A DNA stretch of 64,000 nucleotides from Siccirubricoccus sp. G192 (lineage in GTDB: Bacteria; Pseudomonadota; Alphaproteobacteria; Acetobacterales; Acetobacteraceae), in contig NZ_JAHREN010000001.1 of the NCBI RefSeq assembly GCF_019084075.1, positions 1,399,501 through 1,463,500 on the forward strand, read 5' to 3'. This document shows, piece after piece, positions 30,562-40,535 of the stretch. Under the pieces are notes generated by a model. It was given only the letters and a program-made list of their open reading frames with translations, did not search any database and was not told the origin of the DNA. The position numbers were made by a program, and so were the translations under genes. Each line of letters starts with the position of its first letter. Within the stretch, counting starts at the first letter, position 1.

Positions 30562-33097
30562 CTATTCATTGCGCAGCAGCGGCCCCGGCCGGGCGCGGAG
30601 CGCCAGTGCCGTGCCGAGCTGGCCGCAGGCCAGGGTCAGCAGGGCGCAGCCCGCCACCGTGACGGCCAGGGTGCCCGGCAGCAGCACCCAATCCGCGCGC
30701 ATCACGAAGCGCACCACCGCCCAGGCGCCGATGCTGCCCGCCAGCGCCGCCAGCAGCCCCGCCACCAGTCCTATGGCTGCATATTCCACCAGCCAGGCGG
30801 CACGGATCTGCGCCCGCGTGGCGCCCAGCGTCTTCAGCACCACCGCATCCCGCACCCGCTGCTGCTGCCCCGCCGCCACCGCGCCGGCCAGCACCAGCAG
30901 CCCGGCCAGCAGGGTGATGCCGCCGGTGGCCGACATCGCGGTGCCGAGCCGGCCGAGCAGCGCCGCCACCGCCTCCAGCGCATCCCGCACCCGGATGCCG
31001 GAGACATTGGGGAAGGCATCGGTGATGCGCCGCAGCACCGCCGCATCCCGCGCCGGGTCGCCGCGGACCGTGGCGATATGGCTGTGCGGCGCCGCCTCAA
31101 GCAGGCCGGGGGAGGCGACCATGGTGAAGTTCATCCCCAATCCCCGCCAGTCCACCTGCCGCAGATTGGCGATTTTGAGGTCGAGGTTCCGGCCCAGCAC
31201 GTTCACCGTGATGATGTCGCCGATCCCCACCCCCCAGCCCTCGGCCACCCCGGCCTCGAAGGAGAGCAGCGGCGGGCCGCGGTAGTCCGCTGGCCACCAG
31301 GCGCCGGCGACCAGCCGGGTCCCCTCCGGCGGGCGGGCGGCATAGGTGAGGCCGCGGTCGCCGCGCAGCGCCCAGGCGGTCTCCGGCGTCACCTGCAACT
31401 GCTCGGCCGGCACGCCATTCACCGCCACCACCCGGGCGCGGAGCGAGGGCACGCGCCGCACCTCCTGCACCCCGGGCAGGCTGGCGGCCAGCGCATCGAA
31501 TTGCGCGGCCTGGCTGGACTGGATGTCGATGAAATAGAAATTCGGCGCCCGCGCGGGCATCTCCCCGGCCAATTGGCGGCGGAGATTGCCCTCGATCTGG
31601 GCGATGGCGGCGAGCGTCGTGAGGCCGATGCCGAGCGAGACCACCAGCAGCGGCGTCCGCGCCCCCGGCCGGTGCAGGTTGGCGAGCCCGAGCCGCAGCG
31701 CCGGGCGCCGCAGGTGGGAAAGCCGCCGTGCCGCCGCCATCAGCCCCGCGGCGCCCAGCCGGAACAGCGCCAGCGCCGCCACCGCAGCGGCGCAGAACCA
31801 GGCGGCGAAGACCCGGTCGCCGGCGGTCGCCACGATCAGCCCGACCAGCGCCGCCGCGGCCAGGGCATTGGCCACTAGCACCGGCCAGCCGGGCCAAGCC
31901 GGGGCGGGCTGCACCGCATCGCGGAACAGCGCCGCGCCGGAGATCCGCGCCGCCCGGCCGAGCGGCCAGAGCGCGAAGCTGAGCGCCGTCAGCAGCCCAT
32001 AGAGCGCCGCCAGGGCCAGCGGCGCCGGGTAGAAGCCCAGCCGCGGCGGCACCGGCAGCGCCCCCCGCCAGGGCCTCCGCCGCCAGGAAGGTCAGCCCGA
32101 ACCCCGCCAGCAGCCCGATGCCGATCCCGAGGCCCGCCAGCGCCAGCACCTGGAACAGGTAGGTGAGGAACAGCGTGCCGCTGGAGGCGCCGAGGCAGCG
32201 GAGCGTGGCGATGCTGCGCGCCCGCGCCTCCAGCCAGCCGCGCACCCCGGTGGCGACGCCGATGCCGCCCACCAGCAGCGCCGTCAGCCCGGCCAGGGTC
32301 AGGAAGGCGGCGGCGCGGTCGAGGAAGCGGCCCACCCCCGGCTGCGCCGCATCGGCGGTGCGGATGCGCCAGCCCTCGGCGGCGAAGCCGGTGCGAAGCG
32401 CCTCGGCGAAGGCATGCGTGCCGGTGCCCGGCGGCAGGCGGATGCGGAGGTCGTGCTGCACGAGGCTACCGGGCTGGATGAGTTCGGTCGCGGCCAGGCT
32501 CTCCCGGGCGATCAGGGCGCGCGGGCCGAACAAGGCGGGGGTGGCCACCTTGTCCGGCTCCCCGGCCACCAGGGCGACCAGCCGGAGGCGCGCCTCGCCG
32601 ATCCGCAGCATGTCGCCGAGCGCCAGCCCCAGCCGTTCCGCGACCAGCGGGTCGAGCGCCACCGTGCCGGGGGCAAGCGGCACCGGCGGGTCCAGCACCA
32701 GTTCACCATAGAGGGGATAGGCGGCATCCACCGCCTTCAGCTCCACCAGCAGCCGGTCCTCGGAGGGCGATACGGGATCGGCGCCCCCGGAGGGGGCGAC
32801 CAGCATGGCGCGGAGCGTCACCACCTCGGAGGCCGCGCCGCCGCGGGCGGCGATCCAGGCGCGGACCTCCGGCCCCGCCGGGCGGGCGCCGCTGCGGATC
32901 TCGACATCGCCGCCGAGGATGCGGGCGCCATCCGCGGCCAGCCCGGCCTGCAACCCGGCCCGCAGGGTGCCCACCGCGGCGATGGCGGCGACGCCCAGCG
33001 CCAGGCAGGCCAGCACGATCCGCAGGCTCCTGACCCCGCCGCGCAATTCCCGCCGCGCCAGGCGGAGGCCGAGCATCACCTGGCCGAAACCGCCCAA
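30562..33097 (-). CDS. FtsX-type ABC transporter permease (YbbP-like), frameshifted
   Basis: About 845 residues in two frames joined at the six-C run 32061-32066; removing one base restores EALAGGALPVPPRLGFY. It belongs with the large permeases of the YbbAP type: an N-terminal helix (IVLACLALGVAAIAAVGTLR), a large periplasmic domain, then clustered helices with MacB/FtsX-like segments such as TLRCLGASSGTLFLTYLFQV and VVLKTLGATRAQIRAAWLVE. Substrate export or envelope remodelling is likely. The usual partner ATPase is not next to it. TTG 33097 is preferred as the start because GGGAGG lies 5 nt upstream; ATG 33076 is the alternative. Confidence 0.85.
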
Positions 33098-33201
33098 CCC
33101 ATCCTCCCTGCGGCATGCGAAGGTTGCGAGGTAATGCCTGATGTGGCCGATCCAAGGGCGGACTGCTGCGTTAGCGCGCCCAAGCCGGGAGAACAGGTTG
33201 C

Positions 33202-33957
33202 ATGGAAACCGAAGTGATCGTCGCCCTCATCACCCTCATTGGCATGGAGGTGGTGCTCGGCATCGACAACCTGGTCTTCATCGCCATCCTCAGCAACCGC
33301 CTGCCGGAGAGCCAGCGGCAATTGGCCCGGCGGATCGGCCTTGGCCTCGCGGTGCTGCTGCGCTTCGGGATGCTGGCGGGGACCTCCTGGCTGCTGACCC
33401 TGACCCGGCCCTTGTTCGAGGTGGCCGGGGTCGAGCTTTCGGGCAAGGACCTGATCCTGCTGGCCGGCGGGCTGTTCCTGCTCGGCAAGGCGACGATCGA
33501 GATCCACCACCGCGTCACCCCCGCAGAGCACGTGGAACCGAGCCTGGCAGCGGCGGCCGGCGCCGCCTTCTGGCCGACGGTGGCGCAGATCATCGCCCTC
33601 GACATGGTCTTCTCCGTGGACAGCATCCTGGCGGCGGTGGGCCTGGTGCGGGAGTTCTGGATGATCGCCGTGGCGATCGTCGTCTCGGTGCTGGTGATGC
33701 TGATGTCGATGGACCGGCTCTCGGCCTTCATGGAGAAGAACCCGTCGGTGGTGATGCTGGCCCTGGCCTTCCTGATGATGATCGGCCTGGTCCTGGTGGC
33801 CGAGGGCCTCGGCGTGCATGTGCCGAAGGGCTTCGTCTATGCCGCCATGGCCTTCGCCACCGGGGTGGAGGCGCTGAACCTGCTGGCCAACCGGGCGATC
33901 CGGCGGCGGCGGCTCAACCAGCTGCGGGCGCGGCGGGCTTCGCCGGCAGGCGGCTGA
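33202..33957 (+). CDS. TerC-family integral membrane protein
   Basis: 251 residues with seven to eight helices. TerC signature residues are present: METEVIVALITLIGMEVVLG, then IDNLVFIAILSNRLP, and LDMVFSVDSILAAVGLV with the paired acidic residues thought to bind metal. Homologues (Alx, TerC, YgaT) take part in Mn export or metal loading of secreted proteins. It is divergent from the permease gene (104 bp spacer) and its 3' end overlaps the convergent SDR gene by 44 bp. Confidence 0.93.
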   Translation: METEVIVALITLIGMEVVLGIDNLVFIAILSNRLPESQRQLARRIGLGLAVLLRFGMLAGTSWLLTLTRPLFEVAGVELSGKDLILLAGGLFLLGKATIEIHHRVTPAEHVEPSLAAAAGAAFWPTVAQIIALDMVFSVDSILAAVGLVREFWMIAVAIVVSVLVMLMSMDRLSAFMEKNPSVVMLALAFLMMIGLVLVAEGLGVHVPKGFVYAAMAFATGVEALNLLANRAIRRRRLNQLRARRASPAGG

Positions 33958-34714
33958 ACAGCGCCGCCCGCCAGGCGGGCGGCAGGCCGCCCACCAGCCG
34001 GGCGGCCCAATAGAGCGGCAGTGGATAGGCCACCCGCAACCGGCCGCGGCGGATGCCCTCCAGCGTCCGCCGCGCCGCGACTTCCGCATCCATCAGCAGG
34101 GGCATGGGGAAGGGGTTGCGGGCGGTCATGCCGGTGCGGACATAGCCCGGGCAGATCGCGTGCAGGCGGATGCCGCGAAGCCGCTCGGAGGCGTCCAGCG
34201 CCTCCGCCCAGCGCTGCACCGTGGCCTTGCTGGCGCAATAGGCCGGCGCGCCCGGCGCCGCCACGAAGGCGGCGAGGGAGGCGATGACGGCGATACGGCC
34301 GCGCAGGCCCTCCGGTCCCGGCGGCTGCGCCGCCATGGCCTCCAGCGCCGGCAGCACGGTGTTCAGCACGCCGGTGACATTGGTCTCGAAGACCGCCCGC
34401 GCCTGGGCGGCCGGTTCGGTGGCGCCGCCGGTGCCGGCCGAGATCCCGGCATTGGCGATGGCCAGGTCGAGCCGCCCGGCGCCGGCGATCCAGCCCGCCA
34501 TGGCCTCCGCATCCCGCACATCCAGCACCCGGGGCCGGACCGTGGCGCCGCGCGCCGTGCATTCCGCCGCCACCGCCTCCAGCCGCGCCCCATCCCGGCC
34601 GGAGAGGTGCAGCACCACGCCCGGCGCCGCGCAGTCCAGGGCCAGCGCCCGGCCGAGGCCGGCACTGGCGCCGGTGACCAGCACATGCCGCCAAGGCCAG
34701 CCGCGTTCCGCCAT
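33914..34714 (-). CDS. Short-chain dehydrogenase/reductase
   Basis: 266 residues. The nucleotide motif is TGASAGLGRALALD, the NAG motif IANAGIS, and the catalytic Ser and YxxxK are intact (IASLAAFVAAPGAPAYCASK). The tail contains a hydrophobic segment (YPLPLYWAARLVGGLPPAW), as in membrane-associated SDRs acting on lipid-like substrates. The substrate is unknown. It is convergent and overlapping with the TerC gene. Confidence 0.9.
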   Translation of the reverse strand: MAERGWPWRHVLVTGASAGLGRALALDCAAPGVVLHLSGRDGARLEAVAAECTARGATVRPRVLDVRDAEAMAGWIAGAGRLDLAIANAGISAGTGGATEPAAQARAVFETNVTGVLNTVLPALEAMAAQPPGPEGLRGRIAVIASLAAFVAAPGAPAYCASKATVQRWAEALDASERLRGIRLHAICPGYVRTGMTARNPFPMPLLMDAEVAARRTLEGIRRGRLRVAYPLPLYWAARLVGGLPPAWRAALFSRLPAKPAAPAAG

Positions 34715-34766
34715 CGCTTGCACTCCGCCCCGCCGCGCGGGACAACCCGCCTCGATGGGCACCCTT

Positions 34767-35654
34767 ATGAGCATGACCGGCTTCGCGCGCGAGAGCGGTG
34801 CGCTGGCCGATGGCACCGCCTTCGTCTGGGAGGTCCGCAGCGTCAATGGCCGCGGCCTCGACCTGCGCCTCCGGCTGCCGAATGGCCAGGACGCGCTGGA
34901 GGCGCCGCTGCGGGAGGCGCTGGGACGGCGCCTCAGGCGCGGCAACGTCTCCGCCACCCTGACCCTGAAGCGGGAGGAGAAGCCGCGCCTGGCGGTGGAC
35001 CCGGCGGCGCTGGAACAGGCGCTGACCCTGGCGCTGGAACTGGCCAACCGCATCCGCGGCAGCATGCCGCCCCGGGCCGAGGCGCTGCTGGCGCTGCCTG
35101 GCGTCCTGCGCGCCGAGGTGCCGGAGGTGGATGAGGCGCAGGAGGCCGGGAAGCGCGCCGAACTCGCCGCCGCCTTCGCCCGGGCGCTGGAGGGGCTGGT
35201 GGCGGCGCGCGGGGCCGAGGGCGCCAAGCTGCACGCCATCCTCTCCGGCCTGCTGGACGAGATCGCGGCGCTGCGCGAGGCGGCGGCGACCGAGGCAGTG
35301 GGCCAACCGGCGGCGCAGCGCGCCCGGATGCTGGAACAACTCGCCGCCCTGCTCGGCGAGGGCGGCACCGCGCGGGTGCCGGAGGAGCGGCTGGCGCAGG
35401 AGGTGGCCTTGCTCGCCCAGCGCTCCGATGTGCGGGAGGAGCTGGACCGGCTGGCCGCGCATGTCGAGGCGGCGCGGGCGCTGCTGGCGGCGGGCGAGGG
35501 CGCCGGCCGCAAGCTGGACTTCCTCACCCAGGAATTCGTGCGGGAGGCGAATACCCTCTGCTCGAAATCCGCCTCGGTGGCCCTGACGCGCATCGGCCTC
35601 GACCTCAAGGCGGCGATCGAGCGGCTGCGCGAACAGGCGGCGAATGTCGAATGA
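34767..35654 (+). CDS. yicC: YicC-family endoribonuclease
   Basis: 295 residues, starting MSMTGFARESGALADG, the standard YicC opening, with VRSVNGRGLDLRLRLP. It ends in the conserved REANTLCSKSASVALTRIGL then DLKAAIERLREQAANVE. YicC proteins are RNases implicated in small-RNA turnover. The stop overlaps gmk (ATGA), an arrangement common to many bacteria. ATG 34755 would add four residues and is also possible. Confidence 0.93.
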   Translation: MSMTGFARESGALADGTAFVWEVRSVNGRGLDLRLRLPNGQDALEAPLREALGRRLRRGNVSATLTLKREEKPRLAVDPAALEQALTLALELANRIRGSMPPRAEALLALPGVLRAEVPEVDEAQEAGKRAELAAAFARALEGLVAARGAEGAKLHAILSGLLDEIAALREAAATEAVGQPAAQRARMLEQLAALLGEGGTARVPEERLAQEVALLAQRSDVREELDRLAAHVEAARALLAAGEGAGRKLDFLTQEFVREANTLCSKSASVALTRIGLDLKAAIERLREQAANVE

Positions 35655-36313
35655 GTGAGGCGGGCCTGCCGCGGCGGGGGGTCTGCCTGGTGCTGGCCTC
35701 GGCGCCCGGTGCCGGCAAGACCAGCATCTCCCGCCGCCTGCTGGAGACCGAGGCGGCGCTCTCGCTTTCGGTCAGCGCGACCACGCGGGCGCCGCGGCCG
35801 GGCGAGCGGGAGGGCGAGCACTATTTCTTCCGCACGCCGGAGCAATTCGCCGCCATGGTCGCGGCGGGCGAGTTCCTGGAGCATGCGAGCTTCCTCGGCC
35901 GTTCCTACGGCACGCCGCGCGCCGCGGTGGAGGCGGCGCTGGCGGCCGGGCGGGATGTGCTCTTCGATATCGAATGGCAGGGCCACCGGCTGCTGCGCGC
36001 GGCGCTGCCAGGGGATGTCGTGGGCATCTTCCTGCTGCCGCCGAGCCTGGCCGAGCTGGAGCGGCGCCTGCGCGGCCGCGGCCAGGACCCCGAGGCCGAG
36101 ATCGCCCGCCGCATGCTGGCGGCGCGGGACGAGCTGCGGCACTGGGACGAGTTCGACCATGTGCTGGTGAACACGGAATTCGAGGCGACGGTCGCGGCCG
36201 TGCGCGCCATCCTGCATGCCGCGCGCACGCATCGCCTGCGCCAGCCCTGGCTGGCGGATTTCGTCGCCGGATTGCTGGCGGAGCCCGGCCCGGCCGGCTG
36301 CGGCACGGGCTGA
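35651..36313 (+). CDS. gmk: Guanylate kinase
   Basis: 220 residues converting GMP to GDP. The P-loop reads LASAPGAGKTSISRRLL, where most relatives have PSGAGK; the GK[ST] core is kept. Other markers are VSATTRAPRPGEREGEHYFF, FLGRSYGTPRAAVEAALAAG, VLFDIEWQG and RRMLAARDELRHWDEFDHVL. It is translationally coupled to yicC. Another transporter gene starts 5 bp later, so the three may form one operon. Confidence 0.95.
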   Translation: MSEAGLPRRGVCLVLASAPGAGKTSISRRLLETEAALSLSVSATTRAPRPGEREGEHYFFRTPEQFAAMVAAGEFLEHASFLGRSYGTPRAAVEAALAAGRDVLFDIEWQGHRLLRAALPGDVVGIFLLPPSLAELERRLRGRGQDPEAEIARRMLAARDELRHWDEFDHVLVNTEFEATVAAVRAILHAARTHRLRQPWLADFVAGLLAEPGPAGCGTG

Positions 36314-36318
36314 GCCGG

Positions 36319-37242
36319 GTGGGGGCGGTCCTCGGGGTCATCGGCCCGGTCTTCATCATCATCGCCCTGGGCTATGCCGCCATGCGCTGGCGCTTCATCG
36401 AGGAGGCGGGGTTCCGCGGGCTGAACAGCTTCACCTTCAATCTCGCCGCGCCCGCGCTGCTGTTCCTCGGCGGCACCACCGGGCCGGGCGGTGGCGGGAC
36501 GGCGGCGCTGGCCTTCTTCATCGGCACCGCGGTGCTCTATGCCGGCACGCTGGCGGCAGCGCGCTGGGGCGTGCGGCAGCCGCTCGGCCAGGCCGGGATG
36601 CTGGCGCTGGATGCCAGTTTCGGCAACACGGTGATGATGGGCATCCCGCTCATCACCGCCGCCTTCGGCGCCGAGGCGCTGGCGGTGCTGCTGGCGATCC
36701 TGGCGCTGCATTCCCTACTGCTGCTCGGCACCGCGACGGTGGTGGCGGAGGTCGCGCTGCATGCCCAGGCACCCTGGCAGCGGGTGCTGCGCGCCACGGC
36801 GCTCGGCGTGGCGCGCAACCCGGTGGTGATGGCGGTGGCGGCGGCGATGCTGTGGCGGCTGCTCGGCCTGCCGCCGCCGCCCGGCGCGGCGCGGCAGACG
36901 CTGCAATTGCTCGGCGCCGCCGCGCCGCCGGTGGCGCTGTTCTGCCTGGGTGGCAGCCTCGCGGGGATCGACGCCCGCACCACCTGGCGCGAGACGGTGC
37001 TCACCTGCGTGCTGAAGCTGCTGGTGATGCCGCTGCTGGTCTGGCTGGCCGCCCGGGCCATGGCGCTGCCGCCGATGGAAACCGCGGTCACGGTGGTGGT
37101 CGCGGCACTGCCGACCGGGGCCAATGCCTATCTGCTGGCGCAGCGCTACCAATTGAGCGCGGCGCGGTCGGGCGCGACGGTGCTGGTGAGCACGGCGCTC
37201 TCGGTGGTGACGCTGGCGGTGCTGCTGGGGTGGTTCGGGTAG
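36319..37242 (+). CDS. AEC-family (auxin efflux carrier-like) transporter
   Basis: 307 residues with about ten helices in the two-half arrangement of the AEC family: VGAVLGVIGPVFIIIALGYA, then LNSFTFNLAAPALLFLGGTT, DASFGNTVMMGIPLITAAFG, and in the second half ALPTGANAYLLAQRYQLSAA. The family exports or facilitates small organic acids such as malate. GTG 36319 is the only sensible start after gmk. It ends 4 bp from the convergent rsmA stop. Confidence 0.88.
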   Translation: MGAVLGVIGPVFIIIALGYAAMRWRFIEEAGFRGLNSFTFNLAAPALLFLGGTTGPGGGGTAALAFFIGTAVLYAGTLAAARWGVRQPLGQAGMLALDASFGNTVMMGIPLITAAFGAEALAVLLAILALHSLLLLGTATVVAEVALHAQAPWQRVLRATALGVARNPVVMAVAAAMLWRLLGLPPPPGAARQTLQLLGAAAPPVALFCLGGSLAGIDARTTWRETVLTCVLKLLVMPLLVWLAARAMALPPMETAVTVVVAALPTGANAYLLAQRYQLSAARSGATVLVSTALSVVTLAVLLGWFG

Positions 37243-37246
37243 GGCG

Positions 37247-38131
37247 TCAGCCCCGTGCCAGCAGCAGCCGCGCCAGCCGGTCGAATTCCGCCACGCTCAG
37301 CGTTTCCGCCCGCCGTTCCCCGGCGATTTCCGCCGCGGCCAGCAACGCCTCCGCGCCGCCCAGGCTTTTCAGCGCGCCGCGCAGCATCTTGCGCCGCTGC
37401 CCGAAGGCCGCCGCCGTGAGGCGCTCCATCGCCCGGAACAGCCCGGGGCCGGGGTCCTCGGGGTGCGGGGTGAAGCCGACCACGGCGGACCAGACCTTGG
37501 GCGGCGGGATGAAGGCGCCGGGCGGCAGGCGGAGCAGCAATTCGCAGCGGCAGCGCCACTGCGCCAGCACCGCGAGCCGGCCATAGGCCTCGGTGTCCGG
37601 GGCGGCGCAGATGCGCTCTGCCACCTCCTGCTGGAACATCAGCGCCATGCCCTCCAGCGCCGCGGCGCCGCGCAGCCAGCCGACCAGCAGCGGCGTCGCC
37701 ACGTTGTAGGGCAGGTTCGCCACGATCTTCCGGGGCGCCGGCAGCAGCGACGCCGGGTCCAGCTTCAGCGCATCCGCCTCGATCACCGAGAGACGCCCGG
37801 GATGCGCCGCCGCGAGTTCCGCCAGCGCCGCCACCGCCCGGCGGTCGAGTTCCACCGCCGTCACGCCGGCGGCGGCGCTGTCCAGCAGGGCGCGGGTCAG
37901 GCCGCCGGGGCCGGGCCCCACCTCCAGCACATGCCGCCCCGCGAGGTCGCCCGCCAGGGTGGCGATGCGGGCGCAGAGCGCGGGGTCGAGCAGGAAATGC
38001 TGGCCGAGCGACTTCCGCGCCTCCAGCCCGTGCCGCGCGATGGTGTCGCGCAGCGACGGCAGCGGGGCTGCCTGGCCGGCCGATTCAGACCTGCGGGCCT
38101 CCGGCCCTTCGGTCATCAGCCCCCTGGTCAT
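37247..38131 (-). CDS. rsmA: 16S rRNA (A1518/A1519-N6)-dimethyltransferase
   Basis: 294 residues. It dimethylates two adenosines near the 3' end of 16S rRNA during 30S assembly. Motifs: KSLGQHFLLDPALCARIATL, SAM site HVLEVGPGPGGLTRALL, acidic VTAVELDRR, and catalytic NLPYNVATPLLV. Length is normal. It starts 10 bp after surA and is probably co-transcribed with it; the pdxA gene often found between them is absent here. Confidence 0.96.
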   Translation of the reverse strand: MTRGLMTEGPEARRSESAGQAAPLPSLRDTIARHGLEARKSLGQHFLLDPALCARIATLAGDLAGRHVLEVGPGPGGLTRALLDSAAAGVTAVELDRRAVAALAELAAAHPGRLSVIEADALKLDPASLLPAPRKIVANLPYNVATPLLVGWLRGAAALEGMALMFQQEVAERICAAPDTEAYGRLAVLAQWRCRCELLLRLPPGAFIPPPKVWSAVVGFTPHPEDPGPGLFRAMERLTAAAFGQRRKMLRGALKSLGGAEALLAAAEIAGERRAETLSVAEFDRLARLLLARG

Positions 38132-38141
38132 AGGAATGGGC

Positions 38142-39461
38142 TCAGCTTCGCATCTCGATGGTGGCGCGGCGGCGCAGGTCGCGCTGCAATTGGCGCGAGA
38201 GCAGTTCCACCTTGTCGCGCAGCAATTGGCTGCGGGCCTGCTCCGGCGTGAATTCCGCCAGGTTCCGCTGCTCGCGGGAGCAGACCATCATCACCATCAC
38301 GCCTTCCGGCGTCAGGATGGGCTGCGAGGCCTTGCCCGGCTGCAACCCCGCCAGCAGCGCCCGCAGGGGCGGCGGCGTCACGGTCTCCAGCCGGATCGGG
38401 CCGGGATCGGCCGGGCGGTCGCTGCCGCGCGAGGCCGCCTCCAGCGCCTCGCAGCTGCGGGCGCCCTGGGCCAGGCGCTGCGCCTTCTCCACCTGGTCGC
38501 GTTGCTGCTGCGTCGGGTTCTCGGGGTCGAGCGCCGAGCTGAAGGGGAAATAGGCCTGCCGCACGCTGAGCAGCGTGGCGATCTCGCGCCCGGATTCCCG
38601 GCGCTGCCGCAGGCTGATGATCTGGAAGCCGCCGGGCACGCGGATGGGGTTGGCGATGGCGCCGGGGGGCATGCGCTCCATCACCGCCGCCACTTCCGGG
38701 TCCACATCCTCCTTCCGCACCCAGCCGAGGTCACCGCCCTGCAAGGCGGTCTGGGATTGGCTGAACTGCGTTGCCGCCACCGGGAAGGGGGTGCCGGTGC
38801 GGAGCTGGCGGATCACCTCCTCGACGAAGCGGTGGGTTTCGGCCTCGGTCGTCGGGTCGTCCACCGGGATGAAGATCTCGGAAACCAGGTATTCCGGCTG
38901 GCCGGTGCGGGCGCGGGCATTGGCCATCGCCTCCTGTATCTCGGCCTCCGAGGGCATGGCGGAGGGGCCGAGCTGGGTCCGCAGCAGCCGGCCCCAGCCG
39001 ATCTGGGTGCGGATCTGGTCATAGAGCACGCGCGGCTGGACACCGACCTGCGCGAGCTGCGCCCGCAGCGCCCCGGCGGGCAGGTTGTTGCGCCGCTCCA
39101 GCTCCGCCACCGCCTCCGCCACCTCGGCATCGGTGATCGGGATGCGCCGGCGGCGCACCTCCTGCAGGCGCAGCCGCTCATCGATCAGCAGGCGGGTGAC
39201 CTGGGGGGTCAGGCGCTCCAGCACCTCCGGCGCCACCGCGATGCCGGCGTTCAGGGCGAAGAGGCGGGCGCGGCCGGCGATATCGGCGCGGCTCACCACC
39301 TCCCCGTTCACCACGGCGGCGATGCGGTTGGTCTGGACGGCGGATTGGGCCGCGGGCTGGGACCGGGACGGCGGTTGGGCCAGGGCCGGCGGCGCGGCGA
39401 GGCCGAGCAGGGCCGCGGCCAGCAGGGCCGGGGGACGGGGAAACGGGCGCGAGCGGAGCAT
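38142..39461 (-). CDS. surA: SurA-like periplasmic peptidyl-prolyl isomerase
   Basis: 439 residues with a signal peptide (ALLAAALLGLAAPPALA). SurA N-terminal chaperone helices follow (NRIAAVVNGEVVSRADIAGR, TRLLIDERLRLQEVRRR). A parvulin domain follows (YLVSEIFIPVDDPTTEAE, QTALQGGDLGWVRKEDVDPE, GFQIISLRQRRE). A second, degenerate parvulin-like region lies before the C-terminal helix (EQARSQLLRDKVELLSRQLQ). It assists outer-membrane protein folding. The lptD gene usually found upstream is not there; a PEP-CTERM gene lies upstream instead. Confidence 0.94.
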   Translation of the reverse strand: MLRSRPFPRPPALLAAALLGLAAPPALAQPPSRSQPAAQSAVQTNRIAAVVNGEVVSRADIAGRARLFALNAGIAVAPEVLERLTPQVTRLLIDERLRLQEVRRRRIPITDAEVAEAVAELERRNNLPAGALRAQLAQVGVQPRVLYDQIRTQIGWGRLLRTQLGPSAMPSEAEIQEAMANARARTGQPEYLVSEIFIPVDDPTTEAETHRFVEEVIRQLRTGTPFPVAATQFSQSQTALQGGDLGWVRKEDVDPEVAAVMERMPPGAIANPIRVPGGFQIISLRQRRESGREIATLLSVRQAYFPFSSALDPENPTQQQRDQVEKAQRLAQGARSCEALEAASRGSDRPADPGPIRLETVTPPPLRALLAGLQPGKASQPILTPEGVMVMMVCSREQRNLAEFTPEQARSQLLRDKVELLSRQLQRDLRRRATIEMRS

Positions 39462-39654
39462 GGACCTTTCCTTAGCGGGCGGGGCCTCCGCGGGCTAGGG
39501 CCGAGCCGGGGGCGGGCCGTTCGGGCGGGCGAAAATCGGCGGGTAGGCCGGTCGGGGGGGGAAAGTGGGAGGGGTGGCGGCGGAGCCGGCCCGATGGAAA
39601 GGGCCGGCGGGAGCGCCATCCATCAGCCGACAGCCAGGCCGCATCCCATGCCAA

Positions 39655-40296
39655 TCAGGCTCGCCGCAGCACTCCAAGCGCAATGATTGCGAAAGCCAGC
39701 AGGGAAAGGCTCGCCGGCTCGGGAATCTGCTGGACGATCCCGGCGACCCGCTGGACGGGCCCGGTGGCTTGCTGGAAGACTCCGGTGAAGGAGCAGGTGC
39801 CGCTGACGCCGCAGGTCCCGGGCGCACCCAGGGTCAGATCGGTGTTGAAGAAACCGGAACTGGACGAGCCGCTCAGGACGAAGCGGAAATCAGACACCTG
39901 GTTGTTGTAGAAGAACTGCCCGACAGGAATGCCCTGCGGCGCACTGTTCAAGGTGAGGCCCCAGGAAACAAGGCTGCCGGGAGCCGGCATGGTGAGGTCG
40001 CTGAGATCGGCGGCGAGGGTGGAGATCGTAGTGCCGAATGGCGCATAGCTGACCGCGAAGGAAAGCCCGGTAAGTCCGGCGCCTGCCCAATCATTCGACA
40101 TCCCGCTGCTGATACTGACGCCATGCTCGAAAGCGGCGTCGCTCAAAGACAGCGTGCCGGAGGCGGCAATCATGCCAGCCGGCGTGCCCTGTCCGGTCTG
40201 CGTGAAGGCGAACATCACATCGGCGGAAGCCTCGGCGCCAAAGAACAAGGCCGATGCGAGGACGGCCGCCGCGAAACGCGATTTCAGGAATTCCAT
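39655..40296 (-). CDS. PEP-CTERM sorting-domain protein
   Basis: 213 residues. Signal peptide MEFLKSRFAAAVLASALFFG then AEASA, a beta-rich body with many Ser, Gly and Thr (TQTGQGTPAGMIAASGTLSL), and a C-terminal PEP-CTERM tail IPEPASLSLLAFAIIALGVL + RRA. A Cys pair (GTCGVSGTCSF) may form a disulfide. Base composition is clearly lower in GC than neighbours, as often seen in this fast-evolving class. Exported and presumably processed by an exosortase located elsewhere. ATG 40296 fits the signal peptide; longer in-frame starts exist. Confidence 0.85.
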   Translation of the reverse strand: MEFLKSRFAAAVLASALFFGAEASADVMFAFTQTGQGTPAGMIAASGTLSLSDAAFEHGVSISSGMSNDWAGAGLTGLSFAVSYAPFGTTISTLAADLSDLTMPAPGSLVSWGLTLNSAPQGIPVGQFFYNNQVSDFRFVLSGSSSSGFFNTDLTLGAPGTCGVSGTCSFTGVFQQATGPVQRVAGIVQQIPEPASLSLLAFAIIALGVLRRA

Positions 40297-40535
40297 GGCT
40301 TCAATTCCCATCAGTGCGGCCTGGACATCAGCTACGGCCGAGAAGCAGGAGCCAATGGAACCCTCGCCTTCCAGGTGAAGATCGCGCCAGCCAAGTTGGC
40401 GTGAACAGCCAATGCGGCGCCGGGTGTTGGCGGAAATCCACACCGGGATCGCGCGGCTATGTGGTCGGTTTTCCGGCCGGCTTGAGGGAGCACGAGGCCG
40501 CCATGCGGAAGGCTCTGACGGGTCCTTATGGCAAG
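40297..40535. other. Spacer upstream of the PEP-CTERM gene
   Basis: 239 bp as drawn, or 364 bp if the formyltransferase truly ends at 40661. I see no gene and no clear promoter hexamers; several open frames here are shadows with no protein-like composition. Confidence 0.4.
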
